Shown piece by piece: positions 32,857-40,576 of a stretch of 64,000 nucleotides of DNA; position 1 is the first letter of the stretch, and each line of letters begins with the position of its first letter. Position numbers and translations under genes: made by a program. Under the pieces are notes generated by a model that worked only from the letters and a program-made list of their open reading frames with translations, ran no database searches and was not told the origin of the DNA. The stretch spans positions 620,001 through 684,000 of the forward strand of contig NZ_JBHZTH010000001.1 in assembly GCF_046545555.1 (NCBI RefSeq), in the 5' to 3' direction. Source of the DNA: Winogradskyella sp046545555 (GTDB lineage: Bacteria > Bacteroidota > Bacteroidia > Flavobacteriales > Flavobacteriaceae).

Positions 32857-33501
32857 TTATAAACCTCTAGCTATAATAATAGTATTTGTTCCATTAACAT
32901 TAGGGTACACATCTACTGTAAAGACCTTGGTTTTTAAAAACTCAATAACAGCTTTAACTTTATTAATTTTAGTGTTTTGTACAGATGCATTAAATATAAT
33001 TGAGCCTTTTAAAGATTTACAGCTGAGTACATTTTTCCAAAACTCTACTGATAGAAATTGATCTGGAACGGATAAATCTATATAAATATCTACAATTACT
33101 AGGTCGAATTTCTTTATATTATTTTTAACAAAATGAAAAGCATCTTGGCAATGAATGTTTAATAGGTCATTTTGGGATACACCAAACTCTGTCGTTGCAA
33201 TATCAATAATTACAGAATCTATTTCTACGGCCTCTATCGATTTAGTGAATTTAAAATCGTTTCGTAATGTTTTAATGACGCTTCCGCCTCCCATTCCTAA
33301 AACTAAAACCGAATTCACTCTATTAAGATTAATTTTTTCTATTCCAAATTTTAGTATACGCTGTAGCGCACCATAACTGTATATTGCATTTTTAGAGTTG
33401 AGGTGTTTTTTACCATTACACCATACAATTTCTAATGTGCCACTGTATTTAGATGTTATAGTCTTTTTTGATGGAATAATATAGCTTAGAAGCTGTTTCA
33501 T
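32857..33501 (-). CDS. Spermidine-synthase-like SAM-dependent methyltransferase
   Basis: 214 residues with a Rossmann-like SAM/dcSAM-binding site 'VLVLGMGGGSVIKTLRNDF', acidic loop 'AVEIDSVIIDIA', and 'DLVIVDIYIDLSVPDQFLS'. The fold is that of polyamine aminopropyltransferases, but it is shorter than true spermidine synthases (~280 residues) and the polyamine-binding signature is not complete. It more likely acts as a methyltransferase-like enzyme of unknown substrate. Its ATG directly follows the stop of the GNAT gene, so the two are co-translated. Confidence 0.83.
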   Translation of the reverse strand: MKQLLSYIIPSKKTITSKYSGTLEIVWCNGKKHLNSKNAIYSYGALQRILKFGIEKINLNRVNSVLVLGMGGGSVIKTLRNDFKFTKSIEAVEIDSVIIDIATTEFGVSQNDLLNIHCQDAFHFVKNNIKKFDLVIVDIYIDLSVPDQFLSVEFWKNVLSCKSLKGSIIFNASVQNTKINKVKAVIEFLKTKVFTVDVYPNVNGTNTIIIARGL

Positions 33502-33963
33502 TTAATAGCTGATTAGATTTGTTTTTACAAAAGCCGTTTTTCTAATCCCGAAATCAGTCTTCCATTCTTTTGTTTCTTTAAAACCTAACTTTTTGTATAA
33601 TTGAATTGCTGGATTGTTATTGGTGCCTGTTTCTACAGTATATAACTCAGACTTAAAATTATTAAAAACGTAATTTAATAACGATTTGGCAATACCAAGT
33701 CTAAAGAAATTTGGATGAACTACAAGGCTACATATATCTGTATGGGCCTTATAATTTTTAATTTCTATAATACCAGTTAAGTTTTTATCCATATAATAAC
33801 CAAAAAAAACAGTATCCGTTTTTTGATAGCTTTGAATAGGTTTTTTAAGTGGAGGAAAATCTGTTGCCTTTAATAATTTTGCTTCAATACTATAAGATAA
33901 TTGAAATACTTTGAATATTGCATTAGCAATTTCCATTGTTTCGTTTTGCAGCTTTTTTACCAT
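33502..33963 (-). CDS. GNAT-family N-acetyltransferase
   Basis: 153 residues. The acetyl-CoA site is in motif A, 'LVVHPNFFRLGIAKSLLNYV' (Q/RxxGxG/A variant), followed by 'NNPAIQLYKKLGFKETKEW', a standard GNAT C-terminal motif. Substrate unknown. It forms a two-gene unit with the methyltransferase-like gene that starts at its stop codon. Confidence 0.88.
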   Translation of the reverse strand: MVKKLQNETMEIANAIFKVFQLSYSIEAKLLKATDFPPLKKPIQSYQKTDTVFFGYYMDKNLTGIIEIKNYKAHTDICSLVVHPNFFRLGIAKSLLNYVFNNFKSELYTVETGTNNNPAIQLYKKLGFKETKEWKTDFGIRKTAFVKTNLISY

Positions 33964-34082
33964 AAATGGTTAGTTCTAAAAAGTTAATTTTTAATTAGAT
34001 AGTCTAGTTTTATAACTTAAAATAAATGTATATGCGGTTTCCCTTTTCAAATAAGAAGTTCCTTCGGTTTTATATTGGTTAA

Positions 34083-34406
34083 TTATGAAATTACAGTTTC
34101 ATCTTCAGGGTTTAATTTATAGATTGATTCATTACCTGCTATTTCGCCAAGCCATAGAAATTCTGTATCGAATTCAAGTTCATTGGTGGAACCGACTTAA
34201 ATAGGTATATCAATTGTTCCTTCAATTATAGATTTAGTTTCATTGTAAATCACAATCTCAGATTCACAAGACTATTATTGATCGTGGGAGTTAATATCTA
34301 CCACATTGAGTTTATTGAAATCGTAACTATCATTGTTGCAAGAAACAAATGAAAGTATTGAAATAATTAATCCTAAATATGTTTTTGTGCAAATTGTATG
34401 CAACAT
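34083..34406 (-). pseudogene. Decayed lipoprotein gene
   Basis: One minus-strand frame reads from an ATG at 34406 as a lipoprotein: signal 'YLGLIISILSFVSCNNDS' (lipobox FVSC) followed by a plausible mature sequence, but it is broken by two adjacent stops (CAA TAA TAG), a third stop before 'VGSTNELEFDTEFLWLGEIA' and an end at 34083. The coding-like sequence stays in one frame throughout, so stops arose by substitution rather than frameshift. The 'NESIYKLNPEDETV' end resembles the start of a beta-propeller (SMP-30 or glutamine-cyclotransferase-like) domain, so much of the original gene is probably deleted. Confidence 0.65.
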
Positions 34407-34544
34407 AGATATGCGTATGTCCTAGTAATTTTAAAAATACAATAAATCATAATGAAAACAAACCATTAGTTAATTACAAATGACAACAAACGTTTACAAA
34501 CGAATTTAAATAGGTAATAACCGACTAAAATTTTAATGTCCTCA

Positions 34545-34552
34545 TAGATTTG
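34545..34552 (+). promoter_or_regulatory. -7 promoter element (TAGATTTG) of ssb
   Basis: TAGATTTG fits TAnnTTTG, 61 bp before the ssb start. The -33 region is not clear. The stretch 34407-34540 otherwise shows no gene. Confidence 0.4.
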
Positions 34553-34613
34553 CAGTGTTGAATCGATGAAGGTTCAATAGTATTAACTGTTTAACACATA
34601 AAATTTAGAACAC

Positions 34614-34946
34614 ATGAACACATTAAGAAACAAAGTACAGTTGATTGGTAACTTAGGAAATAACCCAGAAATTATCAATTTAGAGTCGGGTAAGATGCTA
34701 GCAAAATTTTCTATAGCAACTAACGAGAGCTACAAAAATGCACAAGGTGAAAAGGTAACTGATACACAATGGCATAATATTGTGGCTTGGGGAAAAACAG
34801 CTCAAATTGTAGAGAAGTTTATTACAAAAGGTAAAGAGGTTGCTATCGAAGGTAAATTAACAACACGCTCTTGGGAAGATAAAGATGGTATTAAACGCTA
34901 TATAACTGAAGTAATTTGTAGCGAACTTTTGATGCTTGGAAAATAA
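34614..34946 (+). CDS. ssb: Single-stranded DNA-binding protein
   Basis: 110 residues forming one OB fold: 'LRNKVQLIGNLGNNPEII', 'KFSIATNESYKN', 'TQWHNIVAWGKTAQIVEKFI', 'KGKEVAIEGKLTTRSWEDKDG'. It lacks the Gly-rich linker and acidic C-terminal tip of the main replicative SSB, so it is a short SSB paralogue of the kind common in Bacteroidota, possibly used in repair, competence or stress rather than as the sole replication SSB. A bidirectional terminator follows at 34971-34998. Confidence 0.95.
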   Translation: MNTLRNKVQLIGNLGNNPEIINLESGKMLAKFSIATNESYKNAQGEKVTDTQWHNIVAWGKTAQIVEKFITKGKEVAIEGKLTTRSWEDKDGIKRYITEVICSELLMLGK

Positions 34947-34970
34947 TATTTATTTAAAAAGACTATAAAA

Positions 34971-34998
34971 AAAAGAGATGCCAGTTGGCATCTCTTTT
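34971..34998. terminator. Bidirectional terminator between ssb and the secreted zincin gene
   Basis: AAAAGAGATGCC (34971-34982) pairs perfectly with GGCATCTCTTTT (34987-34998) around the loop AGTT, flanked by further A and T residues. It sits between convergent genes. Confidence 0.88.
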
Positions 34999-35019
34999 TC
35001 AGTTCTTAGTTTAAATCCT

Positions 35020-36333
35020 TTAGTTTTTAATTACCTTTTTTGTAATACTTTGACCATTTGTAGTATTAGTGATTTTAACAAAGTATAGCGCGTTTTGTAA
35101 ATTATCTAAATTAGAAATTCTAATTGATCCGTTTACAGATGATGTAGCTTCAGTTCTAACTATACGACCGTTAATATCAAAAAGATTAATATTATAATCA
35201 CCACTAAGGCTATTAGATAAATTAATAGTAAGTGTTGACGTAAATGGATTTGGGCTTATTTCTATGTTATCAAGCTCAAAATCGTCTACAGAAAGTGTAG
35301 CACATAAAGACCAACCCATATCTTCAAAAAATCCTAAGGTTATTGGTCCAGGGTTATGATTAGCTTCACCTGGTCCTATTTGAGGTGTCATTAATGAGTT
35401 TACATCTCCCGCTACGTATGTTGCTTCATTCCAATGTGCATAACTAGAGCCTCCACTATAGGTGCTAGGTGCATAAATTTGATTTAATGTACCTGAATTA
35501 GCTGCCGTCGATTGTGGACCATTACAAAACAAATCGCCACCAACAAACTCATCATGAAGGTCTGTTGAAGGATCTGGAAAAGACAATATTGAGGCACCAG
35601 TTCCATTTTCTACGAAGACATCATAAATGGTTGGGTTAGCTGCCGCTGTTACCCTTATAGAACCAGTCGTTCCATCACTAGATCTTAACGAGGTAAAACC
35701 TAATCCGTGTCCAAGTTCGTGCAGTACAATAGAAACAAAATCAAATTGTCCGGCAGGTGGATTGGCATCCGTACCAAAGTAAAAATTAAAAGAGCTACTG
35801 AAGTTACAGCTAATATCAGTAGATGTACCAGTATCTGGGCCAAACATACCAGAATCACTATCTCTATTATTTAGTTTTTCCCATAAAGCAACAGGATAAA
35901 ATGTATTTGGAAGAGTACCTGGCGCACTAGAAGTTAAAAAATTAGTAGGACCAGCCGACCCTAAAACTCCAGCTCCAAGTGCTGTAAAGTTAGCGTCTAT
36001 TCTTATAGCTTTAGGAGATTCTAGTGTATTTTTCCAGATTTCTACAGCGAACTGAAAAGCAGCCTGTGCTTCAGGTGTAAAACCAGTATAGGCAACAAAA
36101 ATGTCAGAACAAGCCGTACCTCTCGCTATTTTATCAATAACTTCTTGAGATCTAAAGACAGAAGATGGACCAGTATAATCACGCTCATAAAGGATGCATG
36201 AAGGTTCAGTTGGAGTGTAAACTTCTCTAACAAACCCGTTATCTTGTGCTGTGGTTAGTTGCGTAAAAAATACTATACCAAGTATTGGCAATATTCTTTT
36301 AAATAATTTTGATGTAAAGTTTTTCATAGACAT
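35020..36333 (-). CDS. Secreted zincin-like metalloprotease with T9SS type A sorting tail
   Basis: 437 residues with signal peptide (cleavage near 'QLTTAQ'; start 36333 or an in-frame ATG two codons later). A short zincin motif HELGHGLGF (H205, E206, H209) lies in 'FVSIVLHELGHGLGF'. The extended HExxHxxGxxH third His is absent, so the third ligand must be elsewhere. The preceding region includes Cys-containing loops. The last ~75 residues ('DDFELDNIEISPNPFTSTLT', 'LFDINGRIVRT', 'ALYFVKITNTTNGQSITKKV') are a T9SS type A tail, marking secretion to the surface or medium. Proteolytic activity is inferred from the motif. Confidence 0.88.
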   Translation of the reverse strand: MSMKNFTSKLFKRILPILGIVFFTQLTTAQDNGFVREVYTPTEPSCILYERDYTGPSSVFRSQEVIDKIARGTACSDIFVAYTGFTPEAQAAFQFAVEIWKNTLESPKAIRIDANFTALGAGVLGSAGPTNFLTSSAPGTLPNTFYPVALWEKLNNRDSDSGMFGPDTGTSTDISCNFSSSFNFYFGTDANPPAGQFDFVSIVLHELGHGLGFTSLRSSDGTTGSIRVTAAANPTIYDVFVENGTGASILSFPDPSTDLHDEFVGGDLFCNGPQSTAANSGTLNQIYAPSTYSGGSSYAHWNEATYVAGDVNSLMTPQIGPGEANHNPGPITLGFFEDMGWSLCATLSVDDFELDNIEISPNPFTSTLTINLSNSLSGDYNINLFDINGRIVRTEATSSVNGSIRISNLDNLQNALYFVKITNTTNGQSITKKVIKN

Positions 36334-36492
36334 GAATTTTTGCTTTAAAAATAATATAATTTTAGGTAATAGCTTTTATTGTGTTTAAATAATAGATAAA
36401 AGTGCAATTTTGTATGGCTATAAAGATAAATATTTAAGGGCTATAAATAATAATTTCCGCTTTTTTCTAAATAAAGCTGGAGCCTTATTTTG

Positions 36493-36533
36493 TAAAAAAA
36501 CAAAGCACGACTTCTGTTCTGAAATCGCGCTTT
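36493..36533 (-). terminator. Terminator after the cupredoxin-like gene
   Basis: AAAGCGCGA (minus strand, 36525-36533) pairs with TCGTGCTTT (36502-36510) with one mismatch across a loop, followed on the minus strand by a seven-T run (36493-36501 region). It lies 26 bp after the stop at 36559. The rest of 36334-36558 shows no gene. Confidence 0.65.
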
Positions 36534-36558
36534 ACCTTTAGCTCTGTAGGCTGCTTAT

Positions 36559-36963
36559 TTACTCAACAACCAAATTGTATTGTGGAGTAGGATTCATTGG
36601 GCAGAAATAGACATATTCGCCTTTCGCTAAAGCTGTTACCTTAGACGTTTCTTTTTTGTTGTTATCTACAACTTTTGTGACATAGGCCGTTTTAATATGA
36701 TTTTCTGGGTTAGAAGCATCTTTACCCTTTGGCACTAATACAAAACCAACTTGATGACCGACATTATTATTTGATATTTCAAAAATATAATTTCCTTCTT
36801 TTAAGTTCACTTTTTTCTGAGTAAACTCTCCTTTTGTTTGTTCTAATGAGACAACTGTTGCTTTAATGTCTTTCATCATAACATCTTTCTTCATGCTATC
36901 CTGAGCATTAGTTATTATCGTAAATGTTAATGCCATTACTAATGTTGAAATGATTTTTTTCAT
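36559..36963 (-). CDS. Secreted cupredoxin-like protein with incomplete copper site
   Basis: 134 residues with a signal peptide (cleavage near 'IITNAQ'). The beta-sandwich pattern and 'NNVGHQVGFVLVPKG' (H70) ... 'GEYVYFCPMNPTPQYNLVVE' (C121) resemble plastocyanin/azurin-like cupredoxins. The His normally found a few residues after the Cys is absent (N124, with Q128 further on), so a classical type 1 copper centre is doubtful unless an unusual ligand set is used. It lies 34 bp downstream of the AhpD-like gene on the same strand, and a terminator follows. Confidence 0.82.
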   Translation of the reverse strand: MKKIISTLVMALTFTIITNAQDSMKKDVMMKDIKATVVSLEQTKGEFTQKKVNLKEGNYIFEISNNNVGHQVGFVLVPKGKDASNPENHIKTAYVTKVVDNNKKETSKVTALAKGEYVYFCPMNPTPQYNLVVE

Positions 36964-36997
36964 AATTCTTGTTTTTATAATTTATTAATGTATGTTC

Positions 36998-37546
36998 TTA
37001 AACTGTTTCTAATTTTAAGGGTTGAGCAACCGGAAAGTCTACAGGGACTTGAGTTGTGCTATGTACATAATTTGATATTGTTTTATCGCCAACCAAGGAA
37101 ATAGCATCAATTAAATTTCCTTTATTATAGCCAGCGTTAAAAAAGTTGTTAAGCACTATTTCGTCCGTTTTACCTCTATTTTCGGTAATATTTTTTGCAA
37201 GTTTTGCTAAAGCATCTAATTTTTTATTCACAGTAGAATAACCTGCTCTTAATTCTAAGATTTGTTCGTCTGTAAAGCCGTTCATTTTACCTATAGCAGT
37301 ATGCGCAGATAAACAATAAATACAATCATTAACTTGGCTTACAGCCAGGTTTACAACTTCTTTTTCTTTTGCAGATAATGATGTTTTGGCATTAGCAAAC
37401 GTTAAGTAGTTTTCTAAGGCTGTATCACTATGTGCATAAGTAGCATATAGGTTAGGTATAAAACCTAAACCTTTATTAAGATTGTCGAAAATTGCTTGAT
37501 TGTTGTTACTTACTTCTTCTCTTGTTGGTACATTAAATGTGCTCAT
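36998..37546 (-). CDS. Carboxymuconolactone-decarboxylase/AhpD-family protein
   Basis: 182 residues. The redox motif C75-x2-C78 with H82 ('NDCIYCLSAHTAIGKMNG') is that of the AhpD-like peroxidase-associated subfamily, and the context 'KEKEVVNLAVSQVN' is typical. Such proteins are alkylhydroperoxidase-like disulfide reductases or uncharacterised relatives. It is probably co-transcribed with the cupredoxin-like gene. The AraC-family gene upstream (37921-38763) may regulate it, since the two are adjacent in the same direction. Confidence 0.9.
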   Translation of the reverse strand: MSTFNVPTREEVSNNNQAIFDNLNKGLGFIPNLYATYAHSDTALENYLTFANAKTSLSAKEKEVVNLAVSQVNDCIYCLSAHTAIGKMNGFTDEQILELRAGYSTVNKKLDALAKLAKNITENRGKTDEIVLNNFFNAGYNKGNLIDAISLVGDKTISNYVHSTTQVPVDFPVAQPLKLETV

Positions 37547-37677
37547 AATTTTAAATTTATACTGTGTTTTAATCAGTGTGTTTGTTACTATTTTGTTAAT
37601 ACAAAGTTGTGATATATTAGGCTGCTATGACATGTTTGTTATTCCTTTCGACTTGTCATTATTTCCCTTTTTGTTTT

Positions 37678-37830
37678 TTAGCCGATAAAAGGTTTCTCAG
37701 CATCACAGTAATAATCGTGAATATGTTTTTGCTCACAATGTGTCTTAGGAATTATTGTGCTAATAATGCGTTTAGGGTTACTTCTAAATATTTCAATGAG
37801 ATTGAATATTGATTTGTTTTTAAATTTCAT
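37678..37830 (-). CDS. Possible 50-residue His/Cys-containing protein
   Basis: A short minus-strand ORF in the 374-bp gap between the AhpD-like and AraC genes. The basic, helical N-terminus ('FNLIEIFRSNPKRIISTI') is followed by a polar 'THCEQKHIHDYYCDAEKPF' with two Cys and three His that could bind a metal. There is no clear ribosome site, which is normal in this phylum. Support is limited to the protein-like composition; the rest of the gap shows nothing else. Confidence 0.35.
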   Translation of the reverse strand: MKFKNKSIFNLIEIFRSNPKRIISTIIPKTHCEQKHIHDYYCDAEKPFIG

Positions 37831-37920
37831 CTTATTATTGTTTTAGTATTACAATGCAAAGATGGAGTAGAAGTGACTTTAATAAAATGAACAATCTGCC
37901 CAAGGACTTGTCAATTTTTC

Positions 37921-38763
37921 CTAATGTGTAGATCTAAGATTCTTTTTATAATTTGAAGGGGATTGTTGCGTATATTTTTTGAATAAACGACTTAAATGGG
38001 AGGCATCTTCAAAACCAATTTCGTATGCTATTTCTTTCGCAGTTTTGTCTGTATATGTTAATAAACGTTTAGCTTCTAAAACAACTCTTTGATGAATAAT
38101 TTGAAGCGGACTTCTATTTAGTTTTGCAAAATTATTAGATAATGTTTTAGGTGATCTAAAGAGCTTATCTGCGTAAAATGAAACACTATGCTCTGTTTTA
38201 AAGTGCTGCTCTACTAGAAAGTTAAATTCACGAAGCAAATCTACCTTTGAGCTTTTTGGAGTTTCAATAATACCTTCTTTAGCTTTTAGTAAGCGTGTAC
38301 TTTTTATAATGAATCTCGCCATTAACATACGTAGCATTTCCGCTTGTATATTGTCTTCAGTTTCTAATTCATCAATAAATACTTCGTGTAACGTTTTAAA
38401 TTTTTGTTGCTCAGTTTTATCTAAATGAATTATGGGGATATTGGTATTACCAAAAAATAAAATACCAACACAACTTACTTCTTGGTCATGATCTTTAATA
38501 CAATAGAATTCTCGATTAAATTGATAAATAATTGCATTACTACCACTAATATATTGAAGGTATTGTATTGGTGTTAAGGCTAAAATACTATGAGGCTTAA
38601 TTGTAAAAGGAATACTATCTATAATGATTTCAATAGCTTCAGAATTTGCCCAAATGAAAGTGTACAATTCGGTCTGCTTGGCCGTAGCGAATAATTTTAA
38701 ATCTATTTCATTGCCAATATTAAAAACAGCATTGGTAGAAAATTCTTTAAAGTTGTAAATCAT
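37921..38763 (-). CDS. AraC-family transcriptional regulator
   Basis: 280 residues. The N-terminal half is a cupin-like sensory region ('ANSEAIEIIIDSIPFTIKP', 'SILALTPIQYLQYISG'). The C-terminal half has two helix-turn-helix motifs of the AraC type ('SFYADKLFRSPKTLSNNFAK' and 'KEIAYEIGFEDASHLSRLFK', then 'YTQQSPSNYKK'). Ligand unknown. It probably acts on the AhpD-like/cupredoxin pair just downstream or on itself. Confidence 0.92.
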   Translation of the reverse strand: MIYNFKEFSTNAVFNIGNEIDLKLFATAKQTELYTFIWANSEAIEIIIDSIPFTIKPHSILALTPIQYLQYISGSNAIIYQFNREFYCIKDHDQEVSCVGILFFGNTNIPIIHLDKTEQQKFKTLHEVFIDELETEDNIQAEMLRMLMARFIIKSTRLLKAKEGIIETPKSSKVDLLREFNFLVEQHFKTEHSVSFYADKLFRSPKTLSNNFAKLNRSPLQIIHQRVVLEAKRLLTYTDKTAKEIAYEIGFEDASHLSRLFKKYTQQSPSNYKKNLRSTH

Positions 38764-38816
38764 AACTGCTAAGTCTATTTTGCAGGAAGAACATTACAAA
38801 AAAATAGAATATTATA

Positions 38817-38993
38817 TTAGGCAACTTTTTTAATAAGGTCAAAACAAGGGCATTTTTTACAGCGTTTATATTCTGCTTTTTTATATTTTTTACAACATTT
38901 AGATTTTACTTTACCAAGAGTTTTATAATCATTAGCATTAAGAATTTTAATGCGTTGTTTTTTAAGCTTTTTGTTCTTTTTTTTCTTGCCCAT
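38817..38993 (-). CDS. Small Lys-rich, Cys-containing protein
   Basis: A 58-residue ORF beginning 'MGKKKKNKKLKKQRIKIL', then 'YKTLGKVKSKCCKKYKKA' and ending 'YKRCKKCPCFDLIKKVA'. About 40 percent of residues are Lys or Arg, with five Cys arranged as CC, CxxCxC. It could bind a metal or nucleic acid, but I recognise no characterised family. Such small basic Cys-containing proteins occur widely in Flavobacteriaceae. It lies alone in the gap between ferritin and the AraC gene. Confidence 0.6.
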   Translation of the reverse strand: MGKKKKNKKLKKQRIKILNANDYKTLGKVKSKCCKKYKKAEYKRCKKCPCFDLIKKVA

Positions 38994-39059
38994 TTAGAGT
39001 GTTGTAAATCACTATGGCAAAAATAGTTATTTTTATTTATTCTAAATAAAATTTAACAA

Positions 39060-39584
39060 CTACATACCAGGATTTAAATCTTGTGCGGCAGAATTAACTG
39101 TTAATTGCTGTATATCTCTATCAAATAAATATAAACCACCTTTATCGTCTCCAATCATATTTATTTTATCCAAGATAGTTCTTGCCACGGCTTCTTCTTC
39201 AATTTGCTCAGCAACGTACCATTGGAGAAAATTATGCGAAGCATAATCTCTTTCTTGCAAAGATATATGCACCAATTCATTAATACTTTGAGATACGAAA
39301 ATTTCGTGTTCCAATAGTTTTTCAAACATTTCTTTAAAAGAATTGAAAGTAACGTTTGGTGCATTTAATTCTGAAACATGCGCATGTCCGCCACGCTCGT
39401 TAACAAACTTTACAAGTTTAAGCATATGATCGCGTTCTTCATCTGACTGATCGTACATAAAGTTAGAGATACCCTCTAATCCTTTTACCTCTGCCCAAAC
39501 TGCCATAGCAAGATAGACTTGAGAAGATTCAGCTTCAATTCGTATTTGTTTGTTTAATGCAGATTCAATTGTTTTTGATAACAT
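39060..39584 (-). CDS. Ferritin
   Basis: Iron-storage ferritin of the FtnA type. With the start at 39584 ('MLSKTIESALNKQIRIEAES') the ferroxidase ligands E17, E50 and H53 fall at the same numbers as in E. coli FtnA ('DEERDHMLKLVKFV'). An ATG seven codons earlier (39605) is in frame but adds a non-family extension. It catalyses Fe2+ oxidation and stores iron in the cytoplasmic 24-mer. It lies 59 bp after the YceI gene on the same strand and could be the last gene of that run. Confidence 0.95.
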   Translation of the reverse strand: MLSKTIESALNKQIRIEAESSQVYLAMAVWAEVKGLEGISNFMYDQSDEERDHMLKLVKFVNERGGHAHVSELNAPNVTFNSFKEMFEKLLEHEIFVSQSINELVHISLQERDYASHNFLQWYVAEQIEEEAVARTILDKINMIGDDKGGLYLFDRDIQQLTVNSAAQDLNPGM

Positions 39585-39643
39585 AGCTTTATGTGTTTTA
39601 AACAAAGATAAACAGTTATAAACACAAAAGAATATAGATTTAA

Positions 39644-40192
39644 TTACTTTTTAACTAATTCAAAACTAAAATTAATTGACACTTCATCAGAGAGTTTGTT
39701 CGCAACTATCTTAGGGATTTCGATATTAAAATCTGAAACTAAAACTTTAAAATTACCTGAAATAAAAATCTGATCTTCAACCTTGTTAATTGTTAAATTG
39801 ATAGTATTTATTTTTTTAGTTACTCCGTGAAAAGATAGAGTACCATCAATAGTAAATAATTTATCTATTTTGGTAATCGTTTTTAAGCTGAAGTCTTCTA
39901 GTTTACCTCTAAATGTAGCTTTGGGATAACTATCAGATTCCGCATAGTTTTCGTTAAAATGTTCTTCCATTAGTGCATTTTTAAACCGAAATGCTTTAAC
40001 AAGAGCTAGTGCTGCAAAGTCTCCATTCTCAGTGTTTAGTATGGCTGTAACAGATTTATTTTTTGCAGCAACTTCCTCAAAAGAAGGTACAGATGCTTCA
40101 AAAGTTAGCAGTCCTGTCTTGGTTAAATATTTGCCTTGCGCAAATACGCTTATATTAATTAATAGTAGTCCTAAAAATGTGATTCTTTTCAT
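39644..40192 (-). CDS. YceI-family periplasmic lipocalin-like protein
   Basis: 182 residues with signal peptide ('LLLINISVFAQ'). The family sequence 'LTKTGLLTFEASVPSFEEVA...VTAILNTENGDFAALALVKAF' and 'NENYAESDSYPKATFRGKL' (targets the YceI beta-barrel that binds isoprenoid quinones or amphiphilic molecules). It starts 10 bp after the cytochrome c gene. Exact ligand unknown. Confidence 0.9.
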   Translation of the reverse strand: MKRITFLGLLLINISVFAQGKYLTKTGLLTFEASVPSFEEVAAKNKSVTAILNTENGDFAALALVKAFRFKNALMEEHFNENYAESDSYPKATFRGKLEDFSLKTITKIDKLFTIDGTLSFHGVTKKINTINLTINKVEDQIFISGNFKVLVSDFNIEIPKIVANKLSDEVSINFSFELVKK

Positions 40193-40202
40193 AATTAAAA
40201 GT

Positions 40203-40565
40203 TTAATTTTCTATAAGACCGTCAGTTTCCCACTGCATAATAAGATCTATTAAGTTCTGAGGTAATCGCGGACCTCCTAAGGGCATAACTGACGATAAAT
40301 CGTTTGTGGAAATTCTGCCAATCAGATTTCTGTTTTGTACGGCATCTTTTACAGAATTAAAGTCTGTTAATGCGTTAGGTGCACCATTAACAGGTGGATT
40401 ATTATGGCAAATAATACAATTATTATCAATGATCGGTTTTATATTTACAAGATAGGTGACCGTATCCTCGATTGAGATATCTTCAGTCAAATCATCTTCA
40501 CTATTATTAGAACAGCTAAAGGCTAATAAGAGTAATAGTACAGGAATAATATTTTTCTTTTTCAT
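40203..40565 (-). CDS. Small c-type cytochrome lipoprotein
   Basis: 120 residues with a lipobox (LAFSC, C18). The heme motif is CIICH (C50, C53, H54), preceded by 'TYLVNIKPIIDNN' and followed by 'VMPLGGPRLPQNLIDLIMQW', where the Met is the likely axial ligand. It resembles the c-type domain of planctomycete/PSCyt proteins. It is 11 bp after the DUF5777 gene and 10 bp before the YceI gene. Electron partners unknown. Confidence 0.9.
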   Translation of the reverse strand: MKKKNIIPVLLLLLAFSCSNNSEDDLTEDISIEDTVTYLVNIKPIIDNNCIICHNNPPVNGAPNALTDFNSVKDAVQNRNLIGRISTNDLSSVMPLGGPRLPQNLIDLIMQWETDGLIEN

Positions 40566-40576
40566 AAAACTAATTT

